Shown piece by piece: positions 1 to 8,577 of a DNA stretch of 64,000 nt. A program made the translations under genes and the position numbers. This DNA is from Arthrobacter tumbae (GTDB lineage Bacteria; Actinomycetota; Actinomycetes; Actinomycetales; Micrococcaceae): NCBI RefSeq assembly GCF_016907495.1, contig NZ_JAFBCC010000001.1:1860001-1924000 (forward strand). Direction: 5' to 3'. Within the stretch, counting starts at the first letter, position 1. Every line of letters starts with the position of its first letter. Under the pieces are notes generated by a model. It made no database searches, was not told where the DNA came from, and saw only the letters and a program-made list of their open reading frames with translations.

Positions 1-549
1 TGCTCCACCCCAGCGAAGCGCAGCCTACGGTCGATCGGAGCCCTCCTCGCCCATTTTGGATTCGCAGTAGGAGCAGTTGCGGTGGTTGCCGGGGGTCAGG
101 CCACCACCACGGAGCAGACCGTCCTTATCGGCGAGTCCCTTCAAACGCAGGGCACCAGCGCCACCCTCATCACGGTTGAACGCTTCGACGACGGGCGCCG
201 AAGCATTGCCGAAGCCAGCGTTCTACTGGGGGATGGCGAGAAACCGCTGGGGATAGTCGAACCCCAATTGCGCTGGTATGAACAGCAGGGAACGGTTCTG
301 GCCGGACCGGCAATCAGATCCGAACCTTTCCGGGACGTCTATGTCACCCTGCTCAACGTTGATCCTTCCGAAGGGAGCGCACATCTGCGGCTGACGGTGA
401 ACCCCCTCATCTCCTGGCTTTGGGTTTCGGGGCTGCTGGTGGTGACCGGCTCCGCCGTGGCTGCGCTGCCGGGCAGTCGCAGGAGGCAGAACAGTCCGCC
501 ACCAGAAGTCTCCTTGAAGCCGCACGCTTCCAAGGGAGCGGGATCATGA
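1..549 (+). CDS. ccmF: CcmF/NrfE-family heme lyase, C-terminal part (5' end outside window)
   Basis: The frame is open from base 1, so this is the tail (about 182 residues) of a longer protein. It has a membrane segment near the start (AHFGFAVGAVAVVAGG), then an extracytoplasmic stretch carrying the late-CcmF pattern (PQLRWYEQQGT followed by FRDVYVTLLN), a last membrane segment (SWLWVSGLLVVTGSAVAAL) and a short basic tail. CcmF attaches heme to apocytochrome c in System I maturation. Its stop overlaps the next start (ATGA at 546), and three more Ccm-type genes follow, so the assignment rests on both sequence pattern and context. Confidence 0.85.
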   Translation, partial: CSTPAKRSLRSIGALLAHFGFAVGAVAVVAGGQATTTEQTVLIGESLQTQGTSATLITVERFDDGRRSIAEASVLLGDGEKPLGIVEPQLRWYEQQGTVLAGPAIRSEPFRDVYVTLLNVDPSEGSAHLRLTVNPLISWLWVSGLLVVTGSAVAALPGSRRRQNSPPPEVSLKPHASKGAGS

Positions 550-1046
550 GCCGCAGCAGAATTGTCACCCTGATCCCTCTGTTGCTGATTTCCCTGTGCA
601 CCTCCTGCACAACCGGCGTCCCGGAACAGGATCCATATCCGGCGCCTTCACTGGCCGGCCCTGACCTGACCGGGCGGCAGTGGAACGTTGAGGAGCATCG
701 AGGTGCGGTAGTGCTCGTGTCGGTCTGGGCTTCGTGGTGCGGCCCCTGCCGGGATGAAGTGCCGGTGCTCTCAGCCGTCGATGAGCAGTATGACCCCGAC
801 GAACTCCTCGTACTCGGCTTGATCTTTCGCGACAACCCCGACGCCGCCCACCAGTTCATCGAGGAGGAACGGCCCAGCTTCCCCAGCGTCGTCGACGCTG
901 ATGGCACAATCGCGGTTGACTGGGGAGTGTCAGCGCTGCCGCAATCTTTCGTCATTGACCGGAACGGCACCGTTGTAGCCCGCCACTTCGGTGCGGTGAC
1001 GCAGGAGTGGATTGACGACGTCGTTATTCCGGAGGTAGCGCGATGA
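546..1046 (+). CDS. CcmG/TlpA-like thiol:disulfide redoxin lipoprotein
   Basis: A 166-aa thioredoxin-fold protein. Residues 1-21 form a hydrophobic signal ending in LCTSC, probably a lipobox with lipidation at C21. The redox motif WCGPC lies at residues 64-68, and a cis-Pro region (ALPQSFVID) follows, as in CcmG/DsbE/TlpA proteins. In the Ccm pathway such proteins reduce apocytochrome c or CcmH cysteines outside the membrane. I chose the ATG at 546 because it overlaps the ccmF stop and begins the signal peptide; a longer in-frame extension upstream would only translate ccmF in another frame. The 3' end overlaps ccmH by 4 bases. Confidence 0.85.
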   Translation: MSRSRIVTLIPLLLISLCTSCTTGVPEQDPYPAPSLAGPDLTGRQWNVEEHRGAVVLVSVWASWCGPCRDEVPVLSAVDEQYDPDELLVLGLIFRDNPDAAHQFIEEERPSFPSVVDADGTIAVDWGVSALPQSFVIDRNGTVVARHFGAVTQEWIDDVVIPEVAR

Positions 1047-1948
1047 CACGCCCGTGGTATCGCCTGGCCCTTGGCTGCGTAGGGCTGCTCGCCCTTGCCG
1101 GCCTTGTCTTCGCGGGTTTCACCGCCCCCGAACGATCCCTGGAGGAGCGCACCCGGGAAGTCGCCCAAACCCTCAAATGCCTGACCTGCATCGGCGAGGA
1201 CGTAGCCGATTCGACGGCTCCGGTTGCTGCGGCGATGCGCATGAGTATCTCGGAGCAGATTGAGCTGGGTAAGTCGCCACAGGAGATCCGCCAGTGGTTC
1301 GCGGACCGGTACGGGCCTGGCGTGCTGCTTGAACCACCGATGGCAGGCACGGGGCTGTTGATGTGGCTGCTTCCAGCGTCGCTGATCGGATGTGCGGCAT
1401 GGTGCCTTTTCCGGCAGGCTAGAAATCGGTCAGGATGGATTCCTCTTGCCGCCGTGCTGGCCATTGCCGCAGCGGTACTGGCGTGGCGAATTCCCCAGGG
1501 AGGAAGCGTTCTCCAGGCTGGGTCAGCGGAGCCAACTGACAACACTGAATCTTTGCTGTCCCAGGCTGTTGCCGATGCGCCGGGAGACATAAGCCTTCAT
1601 CTCGCTTACGGACGCGAACTCCAGAGGCAGGATAGGCATAGTGAAGCCGCAGTGCAGTACGCCACGGCAGCGCGGCTTGATCCATACAATGTGGAAATCA
1701 TCTATCTGGAGGCCTCGGCGCTCGTGCGTGCGGGGGCTCCCGAGTCCGCTGTGCCGCACCTCGAGAGGAACCTGCAACAAAAGCCGGACCATTCGCCGTC
1801 GCTGCTGCTGCTCGGGACGCTGCAGGCACGAAGCGGGAATCCGGGCGGGGCGGAACTGCTCGAACGCTTCCTTGTGTTGAATGACGGTCATCCGTCCGCG
1901 GATGATGTCCGGAAACTGATCGAAACCGTCCGGGAGGTGAACCCATGA
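1043..1948 (+). CDS. ccmH: CcmH-type cytochrome c maturation protein fused to a TPR (CcmI-like) domain
   Basis: A 301-aa protein. An N-terminal membrane segment (residues 8-26) precedes the CcmH redox motif LKCLTCIGEDVADS with C46 and C49, matching the family LRCxxCQxxxIxDS pattern. Two more membrane segments follow (about 103-120 and 133-151), then helical TPR-like repeats from about 175 to 295 (LHLAYGRELQRQ, AVQYATAARLDPYN, NLQQKPDHSPSLLLLG). CcmH reduces the apocytochrome CxxCH; the TPR part, CcmI in proteobacteria, chaperones the apocytochrome. The fusion of both in one gene is compact. It overlaps its neighbours by 4 bases on each side, implying translational coupling. Confidence 0.88.
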   Translation: MTRPWYRLALGCVGLLALAGLVFAGFTAPERSLEERTREVAQTLKCLTCIGEDVADSTAPVAAAMRMSISEQIELGKSPQEIRQWFADRYGPGVLLEPPMAGTGLLMWLLPASLIGCAAWCLFRQARNRSGWIPLAAVLAIAAAVLAWRIPQGGSVLQAGSAEPTDNTESLLSQAVADAPGDISLHLAYGRELQRQDRHSEAAVQYATAARLDPYNVEIIYLEASALVRAGAPESAVPHLERNLQQKPDHSPSLLLLGTLQARSGNPGGAELLERFLVLNDGHPSADDVRKLIETVREVNP

Positions 1949-2352
1949 GGCAGTTGCTCAACGTAATCGGCGCGCTTCTGTGCTGCGCGGTGCTTGCAGG
2001 TTGCGCCGCAACGTCCGGCACCGGCGGTGAACTCCAGGAGCCAAGCAGTGAGCTGAGCGTCGGTTTGACTGAGTGGTCGATCGAAACCGGTCCGGTGCAG
2101 GCCGTTGAAGGGACCGTCGTGATCACTGTGACCAACGCCGGGGCAACCAGGCATGACCTTATCGTGATCGGCGAGGGAGGTAAATGGGCTACGCCCGTTC
2201 TTCCTCCCGGTGGTGAGCACCAACTTTCAGTCTCCGCGCGTGCCGGTGAAGAGCTGAAGCTCATCTGCACGCTCACCGGGCACCACGACCAAGGAATGAG
2301 CACGACGATCCCGGTCAGGGAGTCCGTTCAGACCAGCCGAAACAACAGTTGA
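1945..2352 (+). CDS. Cupredoxin-like copper-binding lipoprotein
   Basis: A 135-aa secreted protein with a signal ending in the lipobox LAGC (C20). The mature part is a small beta-rich domain with candidate type-1 copper ligands: H70 in TRHDL, then C108, H113 and M118 in ICTLTGHHDQGM, a C-x4-H-x4-M arrangement. It overlaps the ccmH stop by 4 bases and is the last gene of the operon. It may carry electrons to or from the cytochromes matured here, or deliver copper to an oxidase; the substrate partner is inference. Confidence 0.8.
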   Translation: MRQLLNVIGALLCCAVLAGCAATSGTGGELQEPSSELSVGLTEWSIETGPVQAVEGTVVITVTNAGATRHDLIVIGEGGKWATPVLPPGGEHQLSVSARAGEELKLICTLTGHHDQGMSTTIPVRESVQTSRNNS

Positions 2353-2381
2353 GGTGAGCGAGCAGATCCGCGTCCGCGTCG

Positions 2382-2600
2382 TCAGCTTTCCCCGCCCTGC
2401 CCGTCCTCCTCGTTGGCCGGCCGGTCATCATCCGCGGCCTCAGTTGCAGCACCCGACGGCGTTGCCCCACCCTCGCCGGTCCAGTCGCCCTGGTTGCTGG
2501 CGTCGGCGGCGGGATCGGACTGTACATCCGGATCAACCGGCGGAGCACCCGGCAGGTCCTCGTTGATCTCCTGCGGCTCGTCCGACGTGCTTTCGCTCAT
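2382..2600 (-). CDS. Small acidic, probably disordered protein of unknown function
   Basis: A 72-aa protein beginning MSESTSDEPQEIN, rich in D, E, P, G and A with no hydrophobic core, so probably intrinsically disordered. The ATG at 2598-2600 is preceded on the minus strand by GAGCGATC, a moderate Shine-Dalgarno. A longer in-frame extension to 2774 exists but would run through the hairpin at 2643-2680 and into the ptsI 3' end, so I reject it. It converges with the cupredoxin gene. I do not recognise a family. Confidence 0.5.
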   Translation of the reverse strand: MSESTSDEPQEINEDLPGAPPVDPDVQSDPAADASNQGDWTGEGGATPSGAATEAADDDRPANEEDGQGGES

Positions 2601-2642
2601 GATCGCTCCTCGCGTATGCAATAGGTGACATCTGATTCCTAT

Positions 2643-2680
2643 GCCCCGGCGGCGGTCCCCGTCAAGACCGCCGCCGGGGC
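2643..2680 (-). terminator. Hairpin after ptsI
   Basis: A perfect 15-bp GC-rich stem (2643-2657 with 2666-2680) with an 8-base loop lies 11 bases past the ptsI stop on the minus strand. There is no clear T-run, as is common for high-GC actinobacterial terminators. Confidence 0.7.
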
Positions 2681-2691
2681 AGGGTGGCAGG

Positions 2692-4377
2692 TCAGAGGCC
2701 GAGGTCTTCCAGCACCGGAAGCTTGCCGCGCACGGCACTCCGGGCATCTTCAGCGGTGCGCGCGGAGAGCGCAAGCTGCGCCAGTTCCTGCGCCTGCTCC
2801 AGCGTCACAGTTTTGAGCACGGCCGCCACCGCGGCCAGGGACCGAGCGGTCATGGACAGCGTGGTGACGCCCAGACCCACCAGTACGACGGCGAGGGCAG
2901 GATCCGCTGCCGCCTCACCGCAGACTCCCACCGGTTTCGCGTTGCCTTCAGTGGCAGCGCCTTCCGCTGAGAGGCGGATCAGCCGCAGCACGGCCGGCTG
3001 CCAGGGTGTGTTGAGCGCGGCAAGGGGGCCCAACTGGCGATCCGCCGCCATGGCGTACTGCGTGAGGTCGTTGGTTCCGAGGCTCGCGAAGGACACTTCG
3101 CGGAGGATGGCATCCGCGGTCAGCGCGGCAGACGGCACTTCCACCATCACGCCGGGCGTCTTCAAACCTGCGTCGGCACACATGGAAGCGAACTTCGCCG
3201 CCTCGTCCGCCGTCGAAATCATGGGTGCCATGACCCACACATCCGCTTCCGACCGGTCAGCAGCGCGCGCGATCGACTCAAGCTGGCGCTGCAGCACCCC
3301 TGGCGAGGTGAGGTCCGTGCGGTAGCCGCGGACGCCGAGCGCCGGGTTGGGCTCCGTTGCGTCAGTGAGGAAGGGGAGCGGCTTGTCCGCTCCGGCATCC
3401 AGCGTACGGAGGACCACCTTCTTGCCGGGAAAAGCGTCGAAGACGCCCTGATAGGCTGCGGTCTGCTCGTCGACCGTCGGCTCGCTGTCCCGCTCGAGGA
3501 AACAGAACTCGGTCCGGAACAGGCCGACTCCTTCGGCGCCGAGCGCCGCGGCCGCCACCGCGTCCTTCGCACCTCCCACATTGGCGAGGAGGGGCACCAG
3601 GTGGCCGTCCGCCGTCGTGCCCTGGCCGTCGAAGTCAGCCAGCAGCGAAGCTGTTTCCTCCCACGCGGCAGCAGCGGTGCGTTCCGCATCCCCGGGCTCA
3701 ACGATCAGCGCGCCGGCCGCGCCGTCGACGTAGACTTCCGCGCCGTCGGGCAGGTCGTCGACACCGGGCGCTGCCACTACGGCAGGCAGTCCGAGGGAGC
3801 GGGCGATGATCGCGGTGTGCGACTGGGGGCCGCCGCCCGAGGTGACGAGGGCGAGGACGGTGGCGGGATCCAGCGTGGCGGTGTCGGCCGGCGCAAGGTC
3901 CTCGGCGACGAGGACAAACGGTGTGGCGGAGGCGGGGATGCCGGGCGCTGCCTGGCCGCGGAGCTCGGCGACGATGCGGGCACGGACATCGAGGACGTCC
4001 GTTGCGCGTTCGGCCATGTACCCGCCGAGGTTGTGCAGCATTTCGGAGACCGAGGCGGCGGACTCCCAGACGGCCCGCTGGTTGGAGACTCCCTTGGCGA
4101 TCAGCTTTCCGGCGCCTTTGAGCAGCATCGTGTCCCTGGCCATCAGCGCCGTTGCTTCGAGGACCGCCTTGCCGTCACCTGACGCGCGCTCGGCACGCGC
4201 CTTGAGTTCGTCGTGGACCGCCGTCGCTGCCAATTTCAGCTCCGCCGTTGCCTCCTCGGCGCTGACACCGTCGGGCAGCGGTTCCCCGGCCGGAGGTTCG
4301 CTGACGGGTTTGGGCATCTGGCGGACCGGTCCGATCACTCGACCCGGGCTGACGCCTACTCCTTGAAAGTTCTGCAC
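2692..4377 (-). CDS. ptsI: Phosphoenolpyruvate-protein phosphotransferase (PTS enzyme I)
   Basis: A 561-aa cytoplasmic enzyme that autophosphorylates from PEP and passes the phosphate to HPr. The phosphohistidine motif GGGPQSHTAIIARS places the active His at residue 187. Downstream are the PEP-binding barrel motifs GLFRTEFCFLER, LRTLDAGADKPLPF and SLGTNDLTQYAMAADR. It starts with GTG, with GAGG just upstream. It is divergent from the TetR-type gene and a mannitol EII operon, so it probably energises mannitol uptake. No HPr gene (ptsH) is visible in the window, so HPr must be encoded elsewhere. Confidence 0.96.
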   Translation of the reverse strand: MQNFQGVGVSPGRVIGPVRQMPKPVSEPPAGEPLPDGVSAEEATAELKLAATAVHDELKARAERASGDGKAVLEATALMARDTMLLKGAGKLIAKGVSNQRAVWESAASVSEMLHNLGGYMAERATDVLDVRARIVAELRGQAAPGIPASATPFVLVAEDLAPADTATLDPATVLALVTSGGGPQSHTAIIARSLGLPAVVAAPGVDDLPDGAEVYVDGAAGALIVEPGDAERTAAAAWEETASLLADFDGQGTTADGHLVPLLANVGGAKDAVAAAALGAEGVGLFRTEFCFLERDSEPTVDEQTAAYQGVFDAFPGKKVVLRTLDAGADKPLPFLTDATEPNPALGVRGYRTDLTSPGVLQRQLESIARAADRSEADVWVMAPMISTADEAAKFASMCADAGLKTPGVMVEVPSAALTADAILREVSFASLGTNDLTQYAMAADRQLGPLAALNTPWQPAVLRLIRLSAEGAATEGNAKPVGVCGEAAADPALAVVLVGLGVTTLSMTARSLAAVAAVLKTVTLEQAQELAQLALSARTAEDARSAVRGKLPVLEDLGL

Positions 4378-4410
4378 TGGAGGTCCTCGTTTTCCTTGTG
4401 ACGCAGTTCA

Positions 4411-4425
4411 TATAGCGTTGCTATA
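4411..4425. promoter_or_regulatory. Palindromic operator candidate between ptsI and the TetR gene
   Basis: TATAGC-GTT-GCTATA is a perfect 6-3-6 palindrome in the 66-bp divergent intergenic space. Its position would let one regulator cover both promoters. The adjacent TetR-family protein is the obvious candidate ligand; this is inference from location and symmetry. Confidence 0.55.
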
Positions 4426-4443
4426 GGTGCTAGGCTAGCGGCC

Positions 4444-5172
4444 ATGAGTTTCGAAGGCCAGCCACCGGCGAAGATGAGACTGCTGCGTGCAGCCGCAGAA
4501 CTGCTGGCCAACTCTGCTGGAGCTCCCGTCTCCACCCGCCAGATCACTCAGTTGGCGGGGGTAAGCGCGCCCACCTTGTATCACCACTTCGGTGACAAGG
4601 AGGGCCTGTTCGATGCGGTGGTTTCAGCTGGTTTCGAGGAGTATGTGGCGGGCGAGAGAGATTTCGCCCCGTCCGGGCAGCCGCTGGTGGACATCCGGCG
4701 GATGTGGGACAACCACGTGCAATTCGGGCTCAACCAGCCGGAGCTCTATTTGGTGATGTTCGGCAATATCCGCCCGGAAAGCCGCCCGGCCATCGTTGCA
4801 GATGCCGAGGCGCTCATGGAGGAGATGCTGAATAAGGCCGCTGCTGCCGGCCAGTTGAGCGTTCAGCCGCGGGAGGCGGCCAGGAGCATCCTGGCGGCCA
4901 ACGTGGGAGTAACGCTCATGCTGATCGCAGAAGCTGTCGTTGACCGGAACCTCGATCTGTCCACCATGACCCGGGACGCCATGATCTTCGCGGTGGCCTC
5001 GGATCAGGCGGAGCAGAACGGGAACGAAACCTCCGGAAAGTCGTCGGTCGTGGTGGCTGCGATTGCGTTGAATGCAGCACTGCAGTCGTCGCACTCCGAT
5101 CAGCTGTCCAGTTCCGAACTCAAGCTCTTCCTTGAGTGGCTCCACCGGATCTCAACCAGTTCCACCACATAG
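4444..5172 (+). CDS. TetR/AcrR-family transcriptional regulator
   Basis: A 242-aa regulator. The N-terminal helix-turn-helix is clear (STRQITQLAGVSAPTLYHHFGDKEGLFDAVV, roughly residues 30-60), and a ligand-binding helical domain follows. The ATG at 4444 has no Shine-Dalgarno and lies 7 bases after a TAGGCT -10-like hexamer (4431-4436), so the transcript may be leaderless. It lies between ptsI and the mannitol operon and probably controls one or both through the palindrome at 4411-4425. The inducer is unknown. Confidence 0.88.
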   Translation: MSFEGQPPAKMRLLRAAAELLANSAGAPVSTRQITQLAGVSAPTLYHHFGDKEGLFDAVVSAGFEEYVAGERDFAPSGQPLVDIRRMWDNHVQFGLNQPELYLVMFGNIRPESRPAIVADAEALMEEMLNKAAAAGQLSVQPREAARSILAANVGVTLMLIAEAVVDRNLDLSTMTRDAMIFAVASDQAEQNGNETSGKSSVVVAAIALNAALQSSHSDQLSSSELKLFLEWLHRISTSSTT

Positions 5173-5230
5173 TGCTCCACATCTATCGGACCATCCTGCG
5201 CTGACGCGGGACTCACGGTTAGGAAATCAC

Positions 5231-7348
5231 ATGGCAACAGAGACAGCTGCGAAGCCCAAGGGCAGCATGCGCGTCGGCGTCCAGAAGTTCGGGACGTTCC
5301 TGTCCGGCATGATCATGCCCAATATCGGTGCGTTCATTGCCTGGGGGCTCATTACCGCGCTCTTCATTGAAGCGGGCTGGCTTCCGGTTGCGGAGCTGGG
5401 CGGCTTCGGTACTGATGCGGAGGGCAACCCGAATATCGGCCTGGTCGGGCCTATGATCACCTACCTGTTGCCGCTCCTGATCGCCTACACCGGCGGCCGG
5501 ATGGTCTATGACGTCCGTGGCGGCGTCGTGGGTGCAATCGGCACTATGGGCGTGATTGTCGGCGCAGGCATCCCCATGTTCATCGGCGCCATGATCATGG
5601 GCCCGCTGGGCGGCTGGACCATGAAGAAGATCGACAGAATCTGGGACGGCAAGATCAAGCCCGGCTTCGAAATGCTGGTCAACAACTTCTCCGCCGGCAT
5701 CTGGGGTGCAGCGCTCGCGCTGATCGGCTTCTACGGCATCTCCCCGATGGTCGAGGCGTTCAGCACGGCCGCCGGCAACGTGGTCCAGTTCCTGGTGAAC
5801 AACGGACTCCTGCCGCTGACCAGCATCTTCATCGAGCCTGCCAAGGTTTTGTTCCTCAACAATGCCATCAACCACGGCGTGCTCACCCCGTTGGGTGTCC
5901 AGCAGTCGCTGGAGGATGGCAAGTCCATCCTGTTCCTCCTCGAAGCAAACCCCGGCCCGGGCCTCGGCATCCTGCTGGCGTACATGTTCTTCGGCCGCGG
6001 CATTGCCAAGGCATCCGCTCCCGGAGCTGCAATCATCCACTTCCTCGGAGGCATCCACGAGATCTACTTCCCGTACGTCCTGATGCGCCCGCTGCTGATC
6101 CTGGCCGCCATTGCCGGCGGTATGACCGGAATCGCGACGCTCGCCGTCACCAATTCCGGCCTGGTTGCTCCTGCCGCTCCCGGCTCGATCATCGCTGTAC
6201 TCGCCCAGACCGCCCGAGACAGCTACTTCGGTGTGATTCTCTCGGTGATCCTTGCGACCGCTGTGTCTTTCCTGGTTGCCTCGGTGATCCTGAAGACTTC
6301 AAAGCAGAAGGACGACGACGGCGATGAGGGCGGTCTTGCGGCCGCCATCTCGCGGATGGAATCCATGAAGGGCAAGAAGAGCTCGGTCGCCTCCAACCTG
6401 ACCGGTGGCGGAAACGTTGCCGTGATGGCCGGACCGATCCAGAACATCGTCTTCGCCTGCGACGCCGGAATGGGCTCAAGCGCCATGGGCGCATCGGTGC
6501 TGAGGAACAAGATCAAGGCGGCCGGCTACCCGGACGTCAAGGTCACCAATGCCTCGATTGCCAATCTGCGTGACGACTACGACGTCGTGGTGACGCACCA
6601 GGACCTGACGGAACGGGCCAAGCCCGCTACCTCCAGTGCCGTGCACGTTTCCGTGGACAACTTCATGAACAGTCCGCGGTATGAGGAAATCGTTGATCTG
6701 GTCAAGGAAAGCCGCAGCGACCGGGTGGATGCGGATGATGCGGCGGGTAGCGGTGCCGGCTCGGATGCTGATGCCGGATCGTTCGGCGGCGCGCACGCCG
6801 CCGGAGCGCATGCGGGCGGAAACGCGGCGGAAGAGGCAGTCGGCGGCACGTCCTCCGACTCCCGTGGAGCCGGCGCACACGCTGCCGGAGCGTCGGCGCA
6901 CGGTGAGGAAGCGACGTCGGACATCCTGGTTGCCGAGAGCGTTGTGCTCAGCGGTTCCTCGACCTCCCGCGACGCAGCCATTGACGAGGCAGGGCAGCTG
7001 CTGCTGGCCCGCGACGCAGTGGATGAGGGCTACCTCCGCGCCATGCACGAACGTGAGGAATCCGTGTCCACTTACATGGGCAGCTTCCTGGCGATCCCGC
7101 ACGGCACCAACGCGGCCAAGGGCCACATCCGCAAGTCCGCGGTGTCCTTTATCCGCTACCCGGAGGGAATCGACTGGAACGGCAAGGAGGTCAAGTTCGT
7201 GGTCGGTGTGGCCGGGGTGAACAACGAGCACCTGCACATCCTGTCCTCCATCGCGAAGGTCTTCACGGATAAGGCGCAGGTGGCCCAGCTGGAGGCAGCG
7301 ACCTCGGCTGAGGAGATCCTCGAAATCTTCCGGAAGGTCAACGCATAG
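5231..7348 (+). CDS. mtlA: Mannitol-type PTS permease EIICBA
   Basis: A 705-aa fusion that imports mannitol and phosphorylates it. Residues 1-350 form the EIIC membrane domain (GTFLSGMIMPNIGAFIAWG, INHGVLTPLG, GAAIIHFLGGIHEIYFPYV). EIIB follows with phosphocysteine C410 in FACDAGMGSSAMGAS. The C-terminal EIIA domain carries phosphohistidine H624 in FLAIPHGTNAAKG. Between B and A lies a Gly/Ala/His/Asp-rich linker (about residues 497-566). The ATG at 5231 is chosen because it begins the conserved start; the frame is open further upstream but overlaps the TetR gene. The stop overlaps the mtlD start by one base (TAGTG). Confidence 0.95.
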   Translation: MATETAAKPKGSMRVGVQKFGTFLSGMIMPNIGAFIAWGLITALFIEAGWLPVAELGGFGTDAEGNPNIGLVGPMITYLLPLLIAYTGGRMVYDVRGGVVGAIGTMGVIVGAGIPMFIGAMIMGPLGGWTMKKIDRIWDGKIKPGFEMLVNNFSAGIWGAALALIGFYGISPMVEAFSTAAGNVVQFLVNNGLLPLTSIFIEPAKVLFLNNAINHGVLTPLGVQQSLEDGKSILFLLEANPGPGLGILLAYMFFGRGIAKASAPGAAIIHFLGGIHEIYFPYVLMRPLLILAAIAGGMTGIATLAVTNSGLVAPAAPGSIIAVLAQTARDSYFGVILSVILATAVSFLVASVILKTSKQKDDDGDEGGLAAAISRMESMKGKKSSVASNLTGGGNVAVMAGPIQNIVFACDAGMGSSAMGASVLRNKIKAAGYPDVKVTNASIANLRDDYDVVVTHQDLTERAKPATSSAVHVSVDNFMNSPRYEEIVDLVKESRSDRVDADDAAGSGAGSDADAGSFGGAHAAGAHAGGNAAEEAVGGTSSDSRGAGAHAAGASAHGEEATSDILVAESVVLSGSSTSRDAAIDEAGQLLLARDAVDEGYLRAMHEREESVSTYMGSFLAIPHGTNAAKGHIRKSAVSFIRYPEGIDWNGKEVKFVVGVAGVNNEHLHILSSIAKVFTDKAQVAQLEAATSAEEILEIFRKVNA

Positions 7349-8499
7349 TGAAGGCAGTCCACTTCGGAGCAGGGAACATCGGGCGCGGCTTTGTTGGGCT
7401 GCTCCTCCACCAGGCCGGCTATGAGGTGGTGTTCGCGGATGTCGCGGACGCGCTCATCAGCGAGCTGGCGGGCGCGGACAGTTACCGCGTCCACGAGGTG
7501 GGTGAGCAGCCGGCGGTGCACACGGTTGACAACTTCCGGGCGGTGAACTCCAACACGGAGGAGAGCCGGCTGGTCGAAGAGATCGCGTCTGCGGACATTG
7601 TGACCACGGCGGTGGGGCCGCACGTCTTGAAGTTCGTGGCTCCGGTGATCGCGAAGGGCATAGCCGCACGTGCCGGCGGCTCCGCCCCGTTGCAGGTCAT
7701 GGCCTGTGAGAACGCGATCAATGCGACCGACATCCTTCGTGAGTTCGTTGCGGCGTCCTGGGATGAGGCCGGCGGAAACCTGGCGGACAGCGCGGTCTTC
7801 GCCAACACTGCGGTGGACCGCATTGTCCCAAACCAGGAGCCCGGCCAGGGCCTCGACGTGACGGTGGAGACCTTCTACGAGTGGGTGATCGACCGGACGC
7901 CGTTCGGGAAAAACCCGCCGGTGATTCCGGGGGCGATGTTCGTGGACCGGCTCGGCCCATACATCGAGCGGAAGCTGTTCACCGTAAACACCGGTCACGC
8001 ATCGGCGGCCTACTTCGGGTACCAGGCGGGACTGGAGAAGATCTCCGAGGCCATGGCTGACCCGTCAGTCGCCGCGGACGTTCGCGCCGTGCTCGGGGAA
8101 ACCAAGCAGCTCCTCGTGAACAAGCACGGCTTCGATGAGGGGGAACAGGAAGCCTACGTGCAGAAGATCCTGGGCCGCTTCACCAACCCGCACCTTCCGG
8201 ACACTGTGAACCGGGTGGGGCGCGCGCCCCTGCGTAAGCTCAGCCGGAATGAGCGGTTCATCGGTCCGGCCGCCGAACTCGCCGAGCGGGGCACCCGCCC
8301 CGAGGCGCTACTGAAGACGATCGCATCCGCGCTGCGGTTCGATGATGCCGCTGACACCGAAGCGGTTGAGCTACAGCAGCTCCTTCGGTCCTCAGAGGCA
8401 GCCGAAGTTACTCAACAGATCACCGGGCTCTCATCGGACCATCCGTTGTTCCCGGATGTGCTGAAGCTTGTGGGGGAGCGGCAGAGCGCGCTGGTTTGA
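7348..8499 (+). CDS. mtlD: Mannitol-1-phosphate 5-dehydrogenase
   Basis: A 383-aa NAD-dependent enzyme converting mannitol 1-phosphate, the product of the preceding PTS permease, to fructose 6-phosphate. The N-terminal Rossmann motif is HFGAGNIGRGFVG. The family blocks MACENAINATD, NTAVDRIVPNQ and KLFTVNTGHASAAYFGY are present, the last in the substrate-binding region. The start is a GTG that shares a base with the mtlA stop. A strong hairpin at 8518-8549 ends the operon. Confidence 0.95.
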   Translation: MKAVHFGAGNIGRGFVGLLLHQAGYEVVFADVADALISELAGADSYRVHEVGEQPAVHTVDNFRAVNSNTEESRLVEEIASADIVTTAVGPHVLKFVAPVIAKGIAARAGGSAPLQVMACENAINATDILREFVAASWDEAGGNLADSAVFANTAVDRIVPNQEPGQGLDVTVETFYEWVIDRTPFGKNPPVIPGAMFVDRLGPYIERKLFTVNTGHASAAYFGYQAGLEKISEAMADPSVAADVRAVLGETKQLLVNKHGFDEGEQEAYVQKILGRFTNPHLPDTVNRVGRAPLRKLSRNERFIGPAAELAERGTRPEALLKTIASALRFDDAADTEAVELQQLLRSSEAAEVTQQITGLSSDHPLFPDVLKLVGERQSALV

Positions 8500-8517
8500 G
8501 TCCTGAGCACAGCGAAA

Positions 8518-8549
8518 CGGCGCCGCACCTCATCAGAGGTGCGGCGCCG
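8518..8549. terminator. Bidirectional hairpin between mtlD and cupin gene
   Basis: A perfect 14-bp stem (8518-8531 with 8536-8549) with a 4-base loop sits between two convergent genes. The plus strand continues with CGTCGTTCTTCTT, a loose T-rich tail. Confidence 0.8.
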
Positions 8550-8577
8550 TCGTCGTTCTTCTTGAGGGTGCGCTGAC

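Noticed and set aside
2601..2774. N-terminal extension of the small acidic protein gene
   Set aside because: It would cross the ptsI hairpin and overlap ptsI; the ATG at 2600 is better.
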